Notes: generated by a model from the letters alone, not told the origin. 64,000 nt of DNA from Paraburkholderia sp. Ac-20340 (GCF_017104965.1 NZ_JAAGPR010000016.1:1-64000), one strand, 5' to 3'; positions 18,098 through 27,868 are shown, numbered from the stretch's first letter. Made by a program: numbers and translations.

Positions 18098-18137
18098 GGC
18101 GGTGGAAAGCAAACGGCCGGCACAAAGCCGGCCGTCG

Positions 18138-18623
18138 TCATACCTGCATGATCGTCGCGACGGGCAGGAACAGCCTGCGCGGAATGTCGGTGAACGGCAC
18201 GAAGCCGTATTTGCGATAGAACGCGACGGCGGAATCGTCGATGGCATCGACGACGATGCATTGCACACCTACCGAGCGCGAAGCGGTCAACACGGTATCC
18301 AGCGCATGCATCAGCAGAGATTCGCCAAGTCCACGACCACGGCAACTTAAGTCGACGGCAAGGCGTGCGAGCAGCACGGCCGATACGCTTCTCGGCAAAC
18401 GCCTATCTGGCATGGAATCCGTCTCCACCGAAGTCGCCGCGAGCGCGTAGTAGCCGACGATTGTCCCCGGCGCCCCGGGCTCGGTCGCGACAAAGGTGCG
18501 CGAGAAGTTCTTCTTCTGATGCTGACTGGCCATGTTGCGCAGCCAATCGTTCAGAGCACCGACGCCGCAGTCGAAACGACTACGATCATCGGTCTCCTCA
18601 AGACGTCGAATCTGCGTTTCCAA
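18138..18623 (-). CDS. GNAT acetyltransferase toxin (TacT/AtaT-like), TTG start
   Basis: GNAT-family N-acetyltransferase of the type II toxin group that acetylates the amino acid on charged tRNAs and blocks translation. From the TTG at 18623 it has 161 residues, the TacT length. The N-terminus has ETDDRSRFDCGVGALNDWL, a stretch shared by these toxins; the acetyl-CoA motif is LSCRGRGLGESLL, and the catalytic Tyr is in FYRKYGFVPF. It overlaps the 3' end of the DUF1778 antitoxin gene by 26 bases, the standard antitoxin-first arrangement. The open frame extends to an ATG at 18698, but that lies deep inside the antitoxin gene. Confidence 0.85.
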   Translation of the reverse strand: METQIRRLEETDDRSRFDCGVGALNDWLRNMASQHQKKNFSRTFVATEPGAPGTIVGYYALAATSVETDSMPDRRLPRSVSAVLLARLAVDLSCRGRGLGESLLMHALDTVLTASRSVGVQCIVVDAIDDSAVAFYRKYGFVPFTDIPRRLFLPVATIMQV

Positions 18624-18918
18624 TCTTCTTGTTCCTGAAGCGGGCCATTGCGCGCTGCAAGGCTTCGTTCGGCGCGGGCGGCTCATCCAGCAGCGCAAAG
18701 AAGCGCTTTGATTCCTCCATCGTCAGGCGGATGGAGCGAATAACTTCTTCCTGCTCGATGACCTGCTCTGCAGCGCGAAGCGCCGACTGCACAATGAACT
18801 GGTTGAGGGTGCTACCCGAGAGATCTGCAGCCAGCTGCAGGATTTCCTGTTTTTCCGCACTCAACCGGGCGGTGATACGCCCGCGGCTGGCGTTTTCCAT
18901 ACCGTTGTTGATCGCCAT
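18598..18918 (-). CDS. DUF1778 ribbon-helix-helix antitoxin
   Basis: Antitoxin partner of the GNAT toxin. 106 residues from the ATG at 18918, which has GAGGA nine bases upstream; an ATG at 18948 is possible but less favoured. Residues 12-50 form the RHH DNA-binding part (RGRITARLSAEKQEIL, then GSTLNQFIVQSALRAAEQVI). The C-terminal part (EESKRFFALLDEPPAPNEALQ) is the toxin-neutralising segment typical of the family. RHH antitoxins usually repress their own operon; a palindrome overlapping a promoter is found upstream at 19069-19101. Confidence 0.88.
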   Translation of the reverse strand: MAINNGMENASRGRITARLSAEKQEILQLAADLSGSTLNQFIVQSALRAAEQVIEQEEVIRSIRLTMEESKRFFALLDEPPAPNEALQRAMARFRNKKIGNADSTS

Positions 18919-19068
18919 GATGTGTCCTCGCTGGACTTCTGCCGACACGCCTTCCGGCGGCTACGGCTGCGTTGAAGTCCCTGGTTTCGATCAGTGATGA
19001 GTTTTTCGCCTTTTTATCTGGCACGGGTCCAGACAAGGCTTGTTGCTCTCCGTTTCGACTGTGGAGTC

Positions 19069-19101
19069 AGTGTAGCACTCGTGGTGACAAATTGGCACCA
19101 C
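19069..19101 (-). promoter_or_regulatory. Candidate promoter and operator of the toxin-antitoxin operon
   Basis: On the minus strand GTGCCA (19098-19093) and TACACT (19074-19069) are separated by 18 bases, a plausible -35/-10 pair with four of six consensus bases each. The inverted repeat GTGGTG (19081-19086) and CACCAC (19096-19101) overlaps the -35 and spacer, as expected for autorepression by an RHH antitoxin. This is inferred from position and symmetry. Confidence 0.45.
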
Positions 19102-19159
19102 CGACAATTCTACCGCCCAAAAAAGAAAAGCGCGGGCCGGTAAGGACCGGGCCGCGCTG

Positions 19160-19800
<641 letters not shown>

Positions 19801-20130
19801 TTAGTGGCCGAAATACACTGCCTGCGACGGCGTGACGTGTGCCGGCTGCACTGCCGGACCGCCCGCTTGCGACGTACCGACTGCCGGCGCGCCGTAACCG
19901 CTCGTATCGTTGCTTGCCAGCTTTTCCTGGGTCACGCGAGCCTGAGCAGCCTGCAGATTTTCGGGGTAATTCACACGATCAGCCGACGGGTTGTAACCAG
20001 CCTGTTCGAGCTGGACCAGCTCGGCGCGCACCTGGGCGCGGGTCAGGCCTTGCTGGCTCGACTGGGCAAACGAAAGCGCCGGAACGACAAGAGCGGCTGC
20101 CACGACGACTGCGGGGATAAGCTTCTTCAT
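19801..20130 (-). CDS. Secreted DUF4148 domain protein
   Basis: 109 residues with a clear signal peptide (MKKLIPAVVVAAALVVPALSFA) and then the DUF4148 core: QGLTRAQVRAELVQLEQAGYNPS followed by YPENLQAAQARV. The tail is rich in Gly, Ala and Pro. DUF4148 proteins are small periplasmic proteins common in Burkholderiaceae, often present in many copies; their function is unknown. A GGAGGT-like sequence lies just upstream of the ATG. The gene's 3' end abuts the repetitive tract, so a read-through transcript would carry GUU repeats. Confidence 0.85.
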   Translation of the reverse strand: MKKLIPAVVVAAALVVPALSFAQSSQQGLTRAQVRAELVQLEQAGYNPSADRVNYPENLQAAQARVTQEKLASNDTSGYGAPAVGTSQAGGPAVQPAHVTPSQAVYFGH

Positions 20131-20263
20131 GATTCGACCTCCATCTGTTTTATTGGCGCTTTCGGGCTGGTGTTCATGTCCGTCTGCGATTGACTGAAGT
20201 CTAGGCTCTTATTCGCTCTAGGGAAAACCCTAATTACTAAATACACCGTTGCGAAAACGGTAA

Positions 20264-20292
20264 TAAAAAAGGGGAACCCCGTGGGGTTCCCC
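20264..20292 (-). terminator. Rho-independent terminator of gnd
   Basis: GGGGAACCCC (20271-20280) and GGGGTTCCCC (20283-20292) form a 10-base stem with a short loop; on the minus strand it runs into six T residues. It lies just downstream of the gnd stop at 20397. Confidence 0.85.
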
Positions 20293-20396
20293 TATTCATT
20301 CGACAAATACCCGCAACGACTATGCGGGCAATCGCCGCAGTGAGCGCTAACTTAGCCGATCACTGCCACGTGCCGAAACCAGCCGAAACTAGCCGA

Positions 20397-21809
20397 TTAC
20401 GACCAGTCAGCGTGGAAGCTGCCCGGCTTGTCGGTACGCTCGAACGTATGCGCGCCGAAGAAGTCGCGCTGCGCCTGCACCAGATTCGCGGGCACGCGCT
20501 CCGAGCGATACGCGTCGAAGTACGCAACCGCCGACGAAAACGCCGGCACCGGCACGCCCGCCGTCACGGCGTGGATCACCACGTCGCGCAGCGCAGCCTG
20601 ATAGTTGGCGGCGATATCGGCGAAATAAGGATCGAGCAGCAGGTTGGCCAGTTGCGCGTCCTTCGCGTAGGCGTCGGTGATCTTCTGCAGGAAGCGCGCG
20701 CGGATGATGCAGCCCGCGCGGAAGATCTTGGCGATCGTGCCGTACTGCAGATCCCACTTGTACTCGTCCGAAGCGGCGCGCAGTTGCGCGAAGCCCTGTG
20801 CGTACGAAATCACCTTCGAGAAGTACAGTGCGCGGCGCACGGCTTCGATGAAGGCGGTACGGTCGCCCGAGAACGGCTTGGTCTGCGGGCCCGCCAGCAC
20901 CTTGCTCGCGGCCACGCGCTGCGTCTTGAGCGACGACAGCACGCGCGCAAACACGGCTTCGGTGATCAGCGGCAGCGGCGCGCCCAGATCCAGCGCGTTC
21001 TGGCTCGTCCACTTGCCCGTGCCCTTTTGCGCCGCGCGGTCGAGAATCACGTCGACGAGATATTGGCCCGTCTCTTCGTCCTTCTTGTCGAAGATCTTCG
21101 AGGTGATTTCGATCAGGTAGCTGTCGAGCTCGCCCTGGTTCCACTCCGTGTAGACCTTGCCGAGTTCTTCGTTCGTCAGGCCGACCACCTGCTTGAGCAC
21201 CGCATAGCTTTCGGCGATCAGCTGCATATCGCCGTACTCGATGCCGTTGTGCACCATCTTCACGTAGTGGCCTGCGCCGTCCGGGCCCATGTAGGCCACG
21301 CACGGCTCGCCGTCGGCCGGCGCCTTCGCGGCGATTTCGGTGAGGATCGGTGCAACCAGATCGTAAGCATCGCGCTGACCGCCCGGCATGATCGACGGGC
21401 CCTTGAGCGCGCCTTCTTCGCCGCCCGACACGCCCGTGCCGATGAAATGCAGGCCCGCCTTGGCGAGTTCCTGATTACGGCGGATCGTGTCGGTGAAGTG
21501 CGTGTTGCCGCCGTCGATCAGGATGTCGCCCTTGTCCAGCAGCGGCTTGAGCGCTGCGATGGTGGCGTCGGTGGCTTCGCCGGCCTTGACCATCAGCAGA
21601 ATGCGACGCGGCTTTTCGAGCGACTCGACGAACTCTTCGAGCGTGTACGTCGGCACGAGCTTGCGCTCGGGGAACTCAGCGATCAGCTCATCGGTTTTCT
21701 CGCGGCTGCGGTTGAACACCGACACCGCATGGCCGCGGCTTTCGATGTTGAGCGCAAGATTGCGCCCCATCACGGCCAGACCCACCACGCCGATTGCCTG
21801 TTTGCTCAT
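20397..21809 (-). CDS. gnd: 6-phosphogluconate dehydrogenase, decarboxylating
   Basis: Oxidative pentose phosphate pathway: 6-phosphogluconate plus NADP to ribulose 5-phosphate and CO2. 470 residues from the ATG at 21809, the standard length for the long form; GGAGAG precedes it. The NADP-binding start is IGVVGLAVMGRNLALNI, then VFNRSREKTDELI, the signature ILIDGGNTHFTDT and GTGVSGGEEGALKGPSIMPG with the catalytic region, and later MVHNGIEYGDMQLI. The open frame extends to 21878 without conservation. It is a single gene with its own terminator. Confidence 0.97.
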   Translation of the reverse strand: MSKQAIGVVGLAVMGRNLALNIESRGHAVSVFNRSREKTDELIAEFPERKLVPTYTLEEFVESLEKPRRILLMVKAGEATDATIAALKPLLDKGDILIDGGNTHFTDTIRRNQELAKAGLHFIGTGVSGGEEGALKGPSIMPGGQRDAYDLVAPILTEIAAKAPADGEPCVAYMGPDGAGHYVKMVHNGIEYGDMQLIAESYAVLKQVVGLTNEELGKVYTEWNQGELDSYLIEITSKIFDKKDEETGQYLVDVILDRAAQKGTGKWTSQNALDLGAPLPLITEAVFARVLSSLKTQRVAASKVLAGPQTKPFSGDRTAFIEAVRRALYFSKVISYAQGFAQLRAASDEYKWDLQYGTIAKIFRAGCIIRARFLQKITDAYAKDAQLANLLLDPYFADIAANYQAALRDVVIHAVTAGVPVPAFSSAVAYFDAYRSERVPANLVQAQRDFFGAHTFERTDKPGSFHADWS

Positions 21810-22101
21810 GTTGACTCTCCACTTCAATCGATTGGGGTGACGCCCGCGCAGGTCTTGCGAGAGGCGTCGATCGTGCAAGGATAAGGGAAACGCTCCAACG
21901 ATGCCCGCTTGCGCGCACGGGCCTGCAGCCTTGCTGCGATCGGTTCAGACTGTTGCGCGGCGCGCCTGTCCGCAGGCCTTCGTCGTCACGTCCAGCGCGC
22001 GCTTCGTGAGCGCGCACTGCTTATCGAGGGCCGCGATTATCGCTCACTTGACGCTCGATGAGCGCGTGTCGCGGGTCTGCTGCTGCGCTTCCTGACGCTT
22101 T

Positions 22102-22722
22102 TTACGCATTACGCTTGCGAAAAACCACCGTGAAATTGTTCGCCGGCATCGGCACGACGGCCTCGCAGACGAAACCTTCGGCGCGCGCGAGCGCGTCGAC
22201 GGCTTCGAGGTCCCGCACGCCCCATGCCGGGTCGCGTGCGCGCAGATCGGCATCGAACGCTTCGTTGGACGGCGCCGTGTGTGCGCCGTCGCGCCGGTAC
22301 GGACCGTACAGCACCAGCGCGCCGCCCTGGGCGATGCGCGCGCCCGCGCCTTTCATCAGCGCAATGGTGGCTTCCCACGGCGAGATATGAATCATGTTGA
22401 TGCAGACGATGGCGTCCACCGCATCGACGGGCCAGGGCTCGCGGCGCACGTCCAGATCGAGCGGCGCGCGCAGATTGACGAGGCCCGCGTGCTCGCGCCA
22501 CGCCGCGATGGAGGCGCGGGCGCGCGCATCGGCGTCGCTGGGTTGCCAGTCGATGCCGGGCAGCGCCGTGGCGAAGTGCACGGCATGCTGGCCGGTGCCG
22601 CTGGCGATTTCCAGCACCGTGCCGTGCGCGGGCAGCGCCGTGCGCAGGACGTCGAGAATGGGCGCGGCGTTGCGCGCGGCGGCGGGCGCGCTAAGGCGCA
22701 GGCTGGCTTGCGGGTCGTTCAT
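22102..22722 (-). CDS. DUF938 SAM-dependent methyltransferase-like protein
   Basis: 206 residues from the ATG at 22722 (a TTG three codons upstream is possible). The Rossmann SAM motif is VLEIASGTGQHAVHFA, followed by DWQPSDADARARASI and CINMIHISPWEA, which together mark the DUF938 family. YGPYRRDGAHTAPSNEAFD is the conserved central stretch. The substrate of this family is unknown. It starts 13 bases after the stop of the upstream minus-strand FMN-oxidase-like gene, so the two are probably one transcript. Confidence 0.82.
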   Translation of the reverse strand: MNDPQASLRLSAPAAARNAAPILDVLRTALPAHGTVLEIASGTGQHAVHFATALPGIDWQPSDADARARASIAAWREHAGLVNLRAPLDLDVRREPWPVDAVDAIVCINMIHISPWEATIALMKGAGARIAQGGALVLYGPYRRDGAHTAPSNEAFDADLRARDPAWGVRDLEAVDALARAEGFVCEAVVPMPANNFTVVFRKRNA

Positions 22723-22735
22723 CGGTATCAATGGT

Positions 22736-23353
22736 TCAGTACAGGCTTTTCTTCATGCGTTCGGCGAGATCGGCTTCGTAACGTTCGACGTCGAAGCCCT
22801 CGCCATATTGTTCGTCGCTCACGCGGCGCAGCATTTCGCCCGCGCTCGGCAGTTGCGAGCGCTCCACATAACGCGCCGGGTCCCACAGATTCGAGCGCGC
22901 GATCGCCTTGGCGCAGTGAAAGTAGACGCTTTCGACGTCGATCAGCAGCACCGAGCGCGGCGGCTTGCCGTCCACGGCGAAGCTTTGCAGCAGCGCGGCG
23001 TCCAGACTCACGCGCGCGCGGCCGTTCACCCGCAAGGTCTCGCCCACACCCGGCACCATGAACAACAGGCCGATCTGCGGTGCGGCCACGACATTGCGCA
23101 GACTGTCGACGCGATTGTTGCCGGGCCGGTCGGGCAGCGCGAGCGTGCGCGCATCGACGACACGCACGAAGCCGGGCGCGTCGCCGCGCGGCGAACAGTC
23201 CATCCCTTCCGGGCCGCCCGACGCCATCACCACGAACGGCGACAACTCGATAAAGCGGCGGTAATCCGCGTTGATGTAGTCGATTTCCTTACGCAGCGAG
23301 CGTTCGTTCGGCTCGCCGTAATGGGCTTCGAGTTCGGCGATGGTGTTGAGCAT
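22736..23353 (-). CDS. Pyridoxamine 5'-phosphate oxidase family FMN-binding protein
   Basis: 205 residues from the ATG at 23353, with GAGGAA upstream. The split-barrel flavin fold is suggested by SPFVVMASGGPEGMDCSPRGD, FVRVVDARTLALPDRPGNNR and IGLLFMVPGVGETLRVNG, as in the MSMEG_1061/PPOX group. These proteins reduce or oxidise small substrates with FMN; the substrate here is unknown. The frame stays open to 23878 over the sirtuin gene, but that extension is a shadow. It lies between the sirtuin gene and DUF938 on the same strand, with gaps of 65 and 13 bases. Confidence 0.82.
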   Translation of the reverse strand: MLNTIAELEAHYGEPNERSLRKEIDYINADYRRFIELSPFVVMASGGPEGMDCSPRGDAPGFVRVVDARTLALPDRPGNNRVDSLRNVVAAPQIGLLFMVPGVGETLRVNGRARVSLDAALLQSFAVDGKPPRSVLLIDVESVYFHCAKAIARSNLWDPARYVERSQLPSAGEMLRRVSDEQYGEGFDVERYEADLAERMKKSLY

Positions 23354-23418
23354 GGTGCGCTTCCTCGTCGATGGGCGGATCGGTTGGCGGCGTTGCGGCG
23401 GGCCGGCGTGATGCGATT

Positions 23419-24318
23419 TTACGAAGGCGATGCAGCGAGGCGCGCCACCAGCGCTTCGAGCGAGGCCGCGCATGGCGCGGCGACCTTGAGCGCGAGCAGC
23501 GGATCGGCGCGCGTCTTGCCGAGGTTGATGGCCGCGACCGGCTTGCCGCGCTGCTGCGCCCACGCGCAGAAACGGTAGCCCGAATACACCATCAGCGACG
23601 AGCCGACCACCAGCACCGCGTCCGCCTCGTCGAGCGCGTCGGACGCCGCCGCTACGCGCTCGCGCGGCACGTTCTCGCCGAAAAACACCACCGACGGCTT
23701 GAGCATGCCGCCGCAGGCCGCGCAGGCGGGAATGTGGAACGCATTGGCGCCGTCGAAGTCGAGATGGGCGTCGCCATCGGCGGCCGGTTCGGCGAATGCG
23801 CCCGCGACCGCCGGATTGCGCACCACCAGCTCCGGCTGCACGGAGGCGCGCGAGTATTGCGCGCCGCAATCGAGACAATGCACATGGCCGATGCTGCCGT
23901 GCAGTTCGATGACATCGTGACTGCCCGCACGCTGATGCAGCCCATCGACGTTCTGGGTCACGAGCGCACCCACGCGCCCTGCGGCCTGAAGCTGCGCAAG
24001 CGCACGATGCGCGCCGTTGGGCTGCGCGAGCCCGACGGTCGGCCAGCCGATCATGCTGCGCGCCCAGTAGCGCCGGCGCCAGCTTTCCGAGCCGAGGAAT
24101 TCCTGCAAGGTGATGGGCGGCGAACGCTTCCAGGCGCCGTTGTCGTCGCGATAACCGGGAATGCCCGAATCCGTGCTGATGCCCGCGCCGGTCAGCACGA
24201 ACAGGCGCGGATGGCGCTCGACGAAGGCGTGCAGCGCGTCGAGGGCGGCGGGATCGGCGGCGGTGGCCAATGTGGCCATCGTGGCCGGGGTTTCGACAGA
24301 CGGGGCGATATCGGGCAT
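23419..24318 (-). CDS. NAD-dependent protein deacetylase, Sir2 family (class II sirtuin-like)
   Basis: Removes acetyl groups from lysines using NAD. 299 residues. NAD-binding motif VLTGAGISTDSGIPGYR near residue 40, QNVDGLHQRAG, the catalytic His in IELHGSIG, a four-Cys zinc site (HCLDCG and PACAACGG) and the late VVGSSLMVYSGYRF. The pattern is that of the SIRT4-like class II group. The ATG at 24318 has only a weak ribosome binding site; a second Met at residue 14 is an alternative. The gene lies 25 bases downstream of the small oxidoreductase-like gene. Confidence 0.92.
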   Translation of the reverse strand: MPDIAPSVETPATMATLATAADPAALDALHAFVERHPRLFVLTGAGISTDSGIPGYRDDNGAWKRSPPITLQEFLGSESWRRRYWARSMIGWPTVGLAQPNGAHRALAQLQAAGRVGALVTQNVDGLHQRAGSHDVIELHGSIGHVHCLDCGAQYSRASVQPELVVRNPAVAGAFAEPAADGDAHLDFDGANAFHIPACAACGGMLKPSVVFFGENVPRERVAAASDALDEADAVLVVGSSLMVYSGYRFCAWAQQRGKPVAAINLGKTRADPLLALKVAAPCAASLEALVARLAASPS

Positions 24319-24343
24319 GACTCGGCTCGGGAAACGTGGGTCG

Positions 24344-24550
24344 TCAGCCGTGCGCTTTCGCGGACTGCTCCGCCTGCCGCGCGGCTGCGCGCTTTTCCCA
24401 TTCCGCCAGCGCGGCGCGGTAACGGCTCACTTCGTCGTTGTAGAGATCGAAGACGCAGGGGTCGCAGCCGCTTTGGCAACAGGCGTTGTCGTCGGGGCGC
24501 TCGGGCGGGAGGGGACGCGGATCGTCCTCGGAATTCACTGGCAGGGACAT
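24344..24550 (-). CDS. Oxidoreductase-like domain protein, 68 residues
   Basis: Small cytosolic protein with the Cys-rich motif NACCQSGCDPCVFDLYNDE at about residues 22-40, followed by an amphipathic helix (VSRYRAALAEWEKR). This is the oxidoreductase-like N-terminal domain (PF09791-type), found in short bacterial proteins and in some mitochondrial ones; the Cys residues may bind metal. Biochemical role unknown. The start has no strong ribosome binding site, but the conserved core leaves little doubt. It is directly upstream of the sirtuin gene. Confidence 0.8.
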   Translation of the reverse strand: MSLPVNSEDDPRPLPPERPDDNACCQSGCDPCVFDLYNDEVSRYRAALAEWEKRAAARQAEQSAKAHG

Positions 24551-24637
24551 TGCAGGCAGGCTTTAAGGCGGATCGACTGCCAGTATACGGGAGCGCTGGC
24601 ATGCGCGCCCGGTGCGCCTCGCGCCTTGGCTACGTCG

Positions 24638-25429
24638 TTATCCGCGACCCACGAAGGGCATCTTGGTCGCCATGATCGTCATGAACTGCACGTTGGCCGC
24701 GAGCGGCAGTTGCGCCATGTGCAGCACCGCATCGGCGACCAGTTCGACGTCCATCAAGGGTTCGACCGCGATCTCGCCGTTCGCCTGCGGCACGCCATGC
24801 GCCATGCGCCCGGCCATTTCCGTCGCCGCATTGCCGATGTCGATCTGGCCGCAGGCGATGTCGTAACGCCGCCCGTCGAGCGAAACCGATTTCGTGAGGC
24901 CGGTGATCGCGTGCTTGGTCGCCGTGTACGCGATGCTGAACGGCCGCGGCGCATGAGCCGAAATCGAGCCGTTGTTGATGATGCGGCCGCCGCGCGGGCT
25001 TTGCCGCTTCATCAGCGCAAACGCCGCGCGCGTGCAGAGAAACACGCCCGTGAGATTGGTATCGACCACGGCGCGCCAGTCTTCGACCGAAAGCTCGTCG
25101 ATATCCACAGCTTTCGCGTTGCGCCCCGCATTGTTGAACAGCAGATCGAGGCGGCCGAATCGCGCGTGCACGGCTTCGAACAGCGCTTCGACGGCGGCCA
25201 CGTCCGTCACGTCGCAGGGCGCGGCCAGCGCCGTCTGCCCTGCCGCGTGCGCTTCGGCGGCGAGCGCTTCGAGCGGTTCGGCGCGCCGTCCCACCAGCAC
25301 CACGGCATAACCGTTGGCCAGCAGCTTGCGTGCGCAGGCGCGCCCGATGCCGCTGCCCGCGCCGGTCACGAGCGCGATTTTCTGTGCCGCTTGCGTGGCT
25401 TGCCCAGCTTGCTGTGTCGCGTCAATCAT
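24638..25429 (-). CDS. SDR-family NAD(P)-dependent oxidoreductase
   Basis: Classical short-chain dehydrogenase/reductase, 263 residues. Cofactor motif VTGAGSGIGRA near residue 22, NNAG near 103, catalytic Ser in NGSISAHAP and the YTATK active site. An Arg pair after the second beta strand (VGRRAEP) hints at NADP. It starts 19 bases after the LysR stop, and its GGAGG ribosome binding site lies in that gap, so the LysR-type gene and this one form a unit. The substrate is unknown. Confidence 0.88.
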   Translation of the reverse strand: MIDATQQAGQATQAAQKIALVTGAGSGIGRACARKLLANGYAVVLVGRRAEPLEALAAEAHAAGQTALAAPCDVTDVAAVEALFEAVHARFGRLDLLFNNAGRNAKAVDIDELSVEDWRAVVDTNLTGVFLCTRAAFALMKRQSPRGGRIINNGSISAHAPRPFSIAYTATKHAITGLTKSVSLDGRRYDIACGQIDIGNAATEMAGRMAHGVPQANGEIAVEPLMDVELVADAVLHMAQLPLAANVQFMTIMATKMPFVGRG

Positions 25430-25448
25430 CGTTCTTGCCTCCGTTCAG

Positions 25449-26330
25449 TTAGGTTGCGAGCCGCGCGCGCAGCACATCGACAAACGCCCTGCCCGCCTGC
25501 GAATCCATGCCGCCGTCGCGCCACACCGCGAAGACGCCGATCGTCAGTTCCGGCTCCACGCGCCGGATCGCCACCGGCTCGCCCGCGCTGCGCGCCGTGA
25601 TTTCGTCGAGCAGCACACGCCCGACGCCGCGCGCCGCGAGCGCACGCGCCACATACCAGGTCTGCGCCTCGACGGCCGCGAGTTGCCCATCCACGCCCTG
25701 CGTTTCCAGCAGATGCCCGATCGCCTCGCCCAGCGGATCGACATTGCCGATGCTGATCCACGCGCCCTCGACGCAATCCTCCAGCGCGAGCGCTTCGCCC
25801 GCAGGCGAAGGATCGTCGGGCGGCGCGACGCACACCACCGCGGTGCGCCCGAGTTCGAGCGCCTCGATGCCGGGCCGCGCGGGCGGATTGAGCGCCACGC
25901 CCACATCGAGTTCGCGCGTCAGCAGCGCGTTGAGCAGCTCCGTCGTGTGACGCGTCTGGACCTTGAGCGAGACCTCGGGATAACTCGCGCGAAACGCCTC
26001 GACGGCCTGCGGAATCAGGCTCATCCCCAGACTGGGCAGGCAGCCGATGCGCAGCAGCCCCTGCGGGCGCAACGCCAGATTGCGCGCAAGATCGCGGATG
26101 CTGTCGAGACTCGATTGCAGCTTCTGGGTTTCGGCGAACAGCAATTCGGCTTCGCGCGTGGCTTGCAGGCGGCCGTGGGTGCGCGCGAACAGCTTGAGGC
26201 CCGCGCTGCGCTCGGCATGCGCGAGCACCTTGCTCACGGCGGGTTGCGAAACGCACAGCAGCTCGGCGGCCTTCGAAAGCGAGCCCGTGCGCATGATCGC
26301 GTGAAAGACTTCGATGTGTCGTAGACGCAT
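25449..26330 (-). CDS. LysR-type transcriptional regulator
   Basis: 293 residues from the ATG at 26330. The N-terminal winged HTH is complete: MRLRHIEVFHAIMRTGSLSK and AAELLCVSQPAVSKVLAHAE. The rest is the periplasmic-binding-like effector domain. An upstream ATG at 26399 would add 23 unlikely residues. It lies directly upstream of, and in the same direction as, the SDR gene, unlike the usual divergent LysR arrangement, so it may control itself and the SDR together. The effector is unknown. Confidence 0.9.
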   Translation of the reverse strand: MRLRHIEVFHAIMRTGSLSKAAELLCVSQPAVSKVLAHAERSAGLKLFARTHGRLQATREAELLFAETQKLQSSLDSIRDLARNLALRPQGLLRIGCLPSLGMSLIPQAVEAFRASYPEVSLKVQTRHTTELLNALLTRELDVGVALNPPARPGIEALELGRTAVVCVAPPDDPSPAGEALALEDCVEGAWISIGNVDPLGEAIGHLLETQGVDGQLAAVEAQTWYVARALAARGVGRVLLDEITARSAGEPVAIRRVEPELTIGVFAVWRDGGMDSQAGRAFVDVLRARLAT

Positions 26331-26458
26331 GAGGCGCGAGCCGCACGCGAGCGCGTCAACAACAAAACGCGCCACGCATGCGGCGAAACAAAAGCGCAAG
26401 GATAACGCGTCCGCGCTGCGCGACGCCGGTATTCAGACCACAAAATCAGACCTCGAAA

Positions 26459-27868
26459 TCAGACCCGGAAATCCGCCGCCATATCCTCGTCGCTACGCGC
26501 GGAGATCGCGCCCGAGCGCGCGGCCTTCACGAACGCGTCGTAGTCGCGCTCCACCTGATCGGCGTAGGCAGCGCCATAGCCCGCGAGCGCTTCGGCGAAC
26601 TGATCGCTGCGCCCGATATAGGCAGCGATTTCGATCGCCGCGTTACTCGACTTCGCATGCGCGCGCGCCATCGCCCAGCCGCATAAACGTGCATAGCCCG
26701 CGAGCAGGGTGCTATCGAGCAGATCGAGTTCGACGGACAGCTTCATGTCGCGCAACTGGCGGAAATAGAAATGCCGCCCCGAAGGCCCCGTCGACCAGCC
26801 GAGAAACAGATCGCTCGCGGCCTGCAACAGCCGCTGGCCTTGCACGACGCGCGCGCCTTCGTGCTTGAACGCGGGCGACTTGAAGTACTGCGAAATCACC
26901 GAGCGGCGCGCTTCCTTCACCTGGAGAAACAGCGGCTTGTTGTGATGATCGACGAGCAGCAACACCAGACAACGCGTGCCCACACTGCCCACGCCCACCA
27001 CCTTGAATACGAGATCCTGAAGATCGAAATGCTCGACCAGTTCGCGGCGATCGGGCGCGAGTGTCTTTAGATACGCCTCGTACATCGGCGTGATGAGCTG
27101 ACGCCAGTCGCCGAGCGTGAGCCAGTTGTCCTCGGATTCGTAGAGCGAGTTCGGGCCGTGTACGTGAAAGAGCGCGGGCGGTGCATCGCGTATCGTCCAG
27201 TGCGCGCCGTCGTGATACGCCAGCTTTTCCAGCATGCTTTCGTGCGTGCGGCCCGCGGCCTTTTCCATGCCGCGTCGAATCAGGCGGCGGCCGTCCGGCG
27301 TGAGCGCGCTTTCGGCCATACGGTCGAAGGTGATCTTGTCGTACCAGAGTTCGAGCGCGCCATATTCCGAGTACTGACGCATGCGGTCGCGATAGGTGTT
27401 CACCACCGTCATCACCAGATCTTCGGCCACGCCGCGCGAATAGCGCATATGCCGCGCCGCCACCACGAAGCTCGCCACCAGCCGCTTCAGATCCCATTCC
27501 CAGGGAGCGGGCGCGACTTCGTCGAAATCGTTGAGATCGAAGACAAGCTGGCGCTCGGGCGTGGCGAAGCCGCCGAAGTTCAGCAGATGGCCATCGCCGC
27601 AAATCTGCATCGACATGCCGGTGTTCGGCACCTGCGCAAGATCGTGCGCCTGCAACACGGCGCTGCCGCGAAAGAACGTGAACGGCGAAACAATCATGCG
27701 CCCGTAGCGTAGCGGCACGAGGTTGGGCACGCGGCCCTCGCTGCTTTGCTGGAGTATTTCGAGCGGATCGCGCTTGAGGTCGCCCACCAGCCGGTGGCCC
27801 GAGCGCTTCGCCTTTTCGCGTGCGGCACGCCCGGCCGCTTCGCGTTCCGCAACGGTCTTTCCATTCAT
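26459..27868 (-). CDS. DUF2252 family protein
   Basis: 469 residues from the ATG at 27868, which follows GGGAG. The family core is recognised from PFTFFRGSAVLQAHDL, CGDGHLLNFGGFATPERQLVF and DLNDFDEVAPAPWEWDLKRL, then LVFKVVGVGSVGTRC and LFLQVKEARRSV. DUF2252 proteins have a kinase-like fold; the conserved DGH and DxND motifs suggest nucleotide and metal binding, but no substrate is known. It is divergent from gltS. Confidence 0.88.
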   Translation of the reverse strand: MNGKTVAEREAAGRAAREKAKRSGHRLVGDLKRDPLEILQQSSEGRVPNLVPLRYGRMIVSPFTFFRGSAVLQAHDLAQVPNTGMSMQICGDGHLLNFGGFATPERQLVFDLNDFDEVAPAPWEWDLKRLVASFVVAARHMRYSRGVAEDLVMTVVNTYRDRMRQYSEYGALELWYDKITFDRMAESALTPDGRRLIRRGMEKAAGRTHESMLEKLAYHDGAHWTIRDAPPALFHVHGPNSLYESEDNWLTLGDWRQLITPMYEAYLKTLAPDRRELVEHFDLQDLVFKVVGVGSVGTRCLVLLLVDHHNKPLFLQVKEARRSVISQYFKSPAFKHEGARVVQGQRLLQAASDLFLGWSTGPSGRHFYFRQLRDMKLSVELDLLDSTLLAGYARLCGWAMARAHAKSSNAAIEIAAYIGRSDQFAEALAGYGAAYADQVERDYDAFVKAARSGAISARSDEDMAADFRV

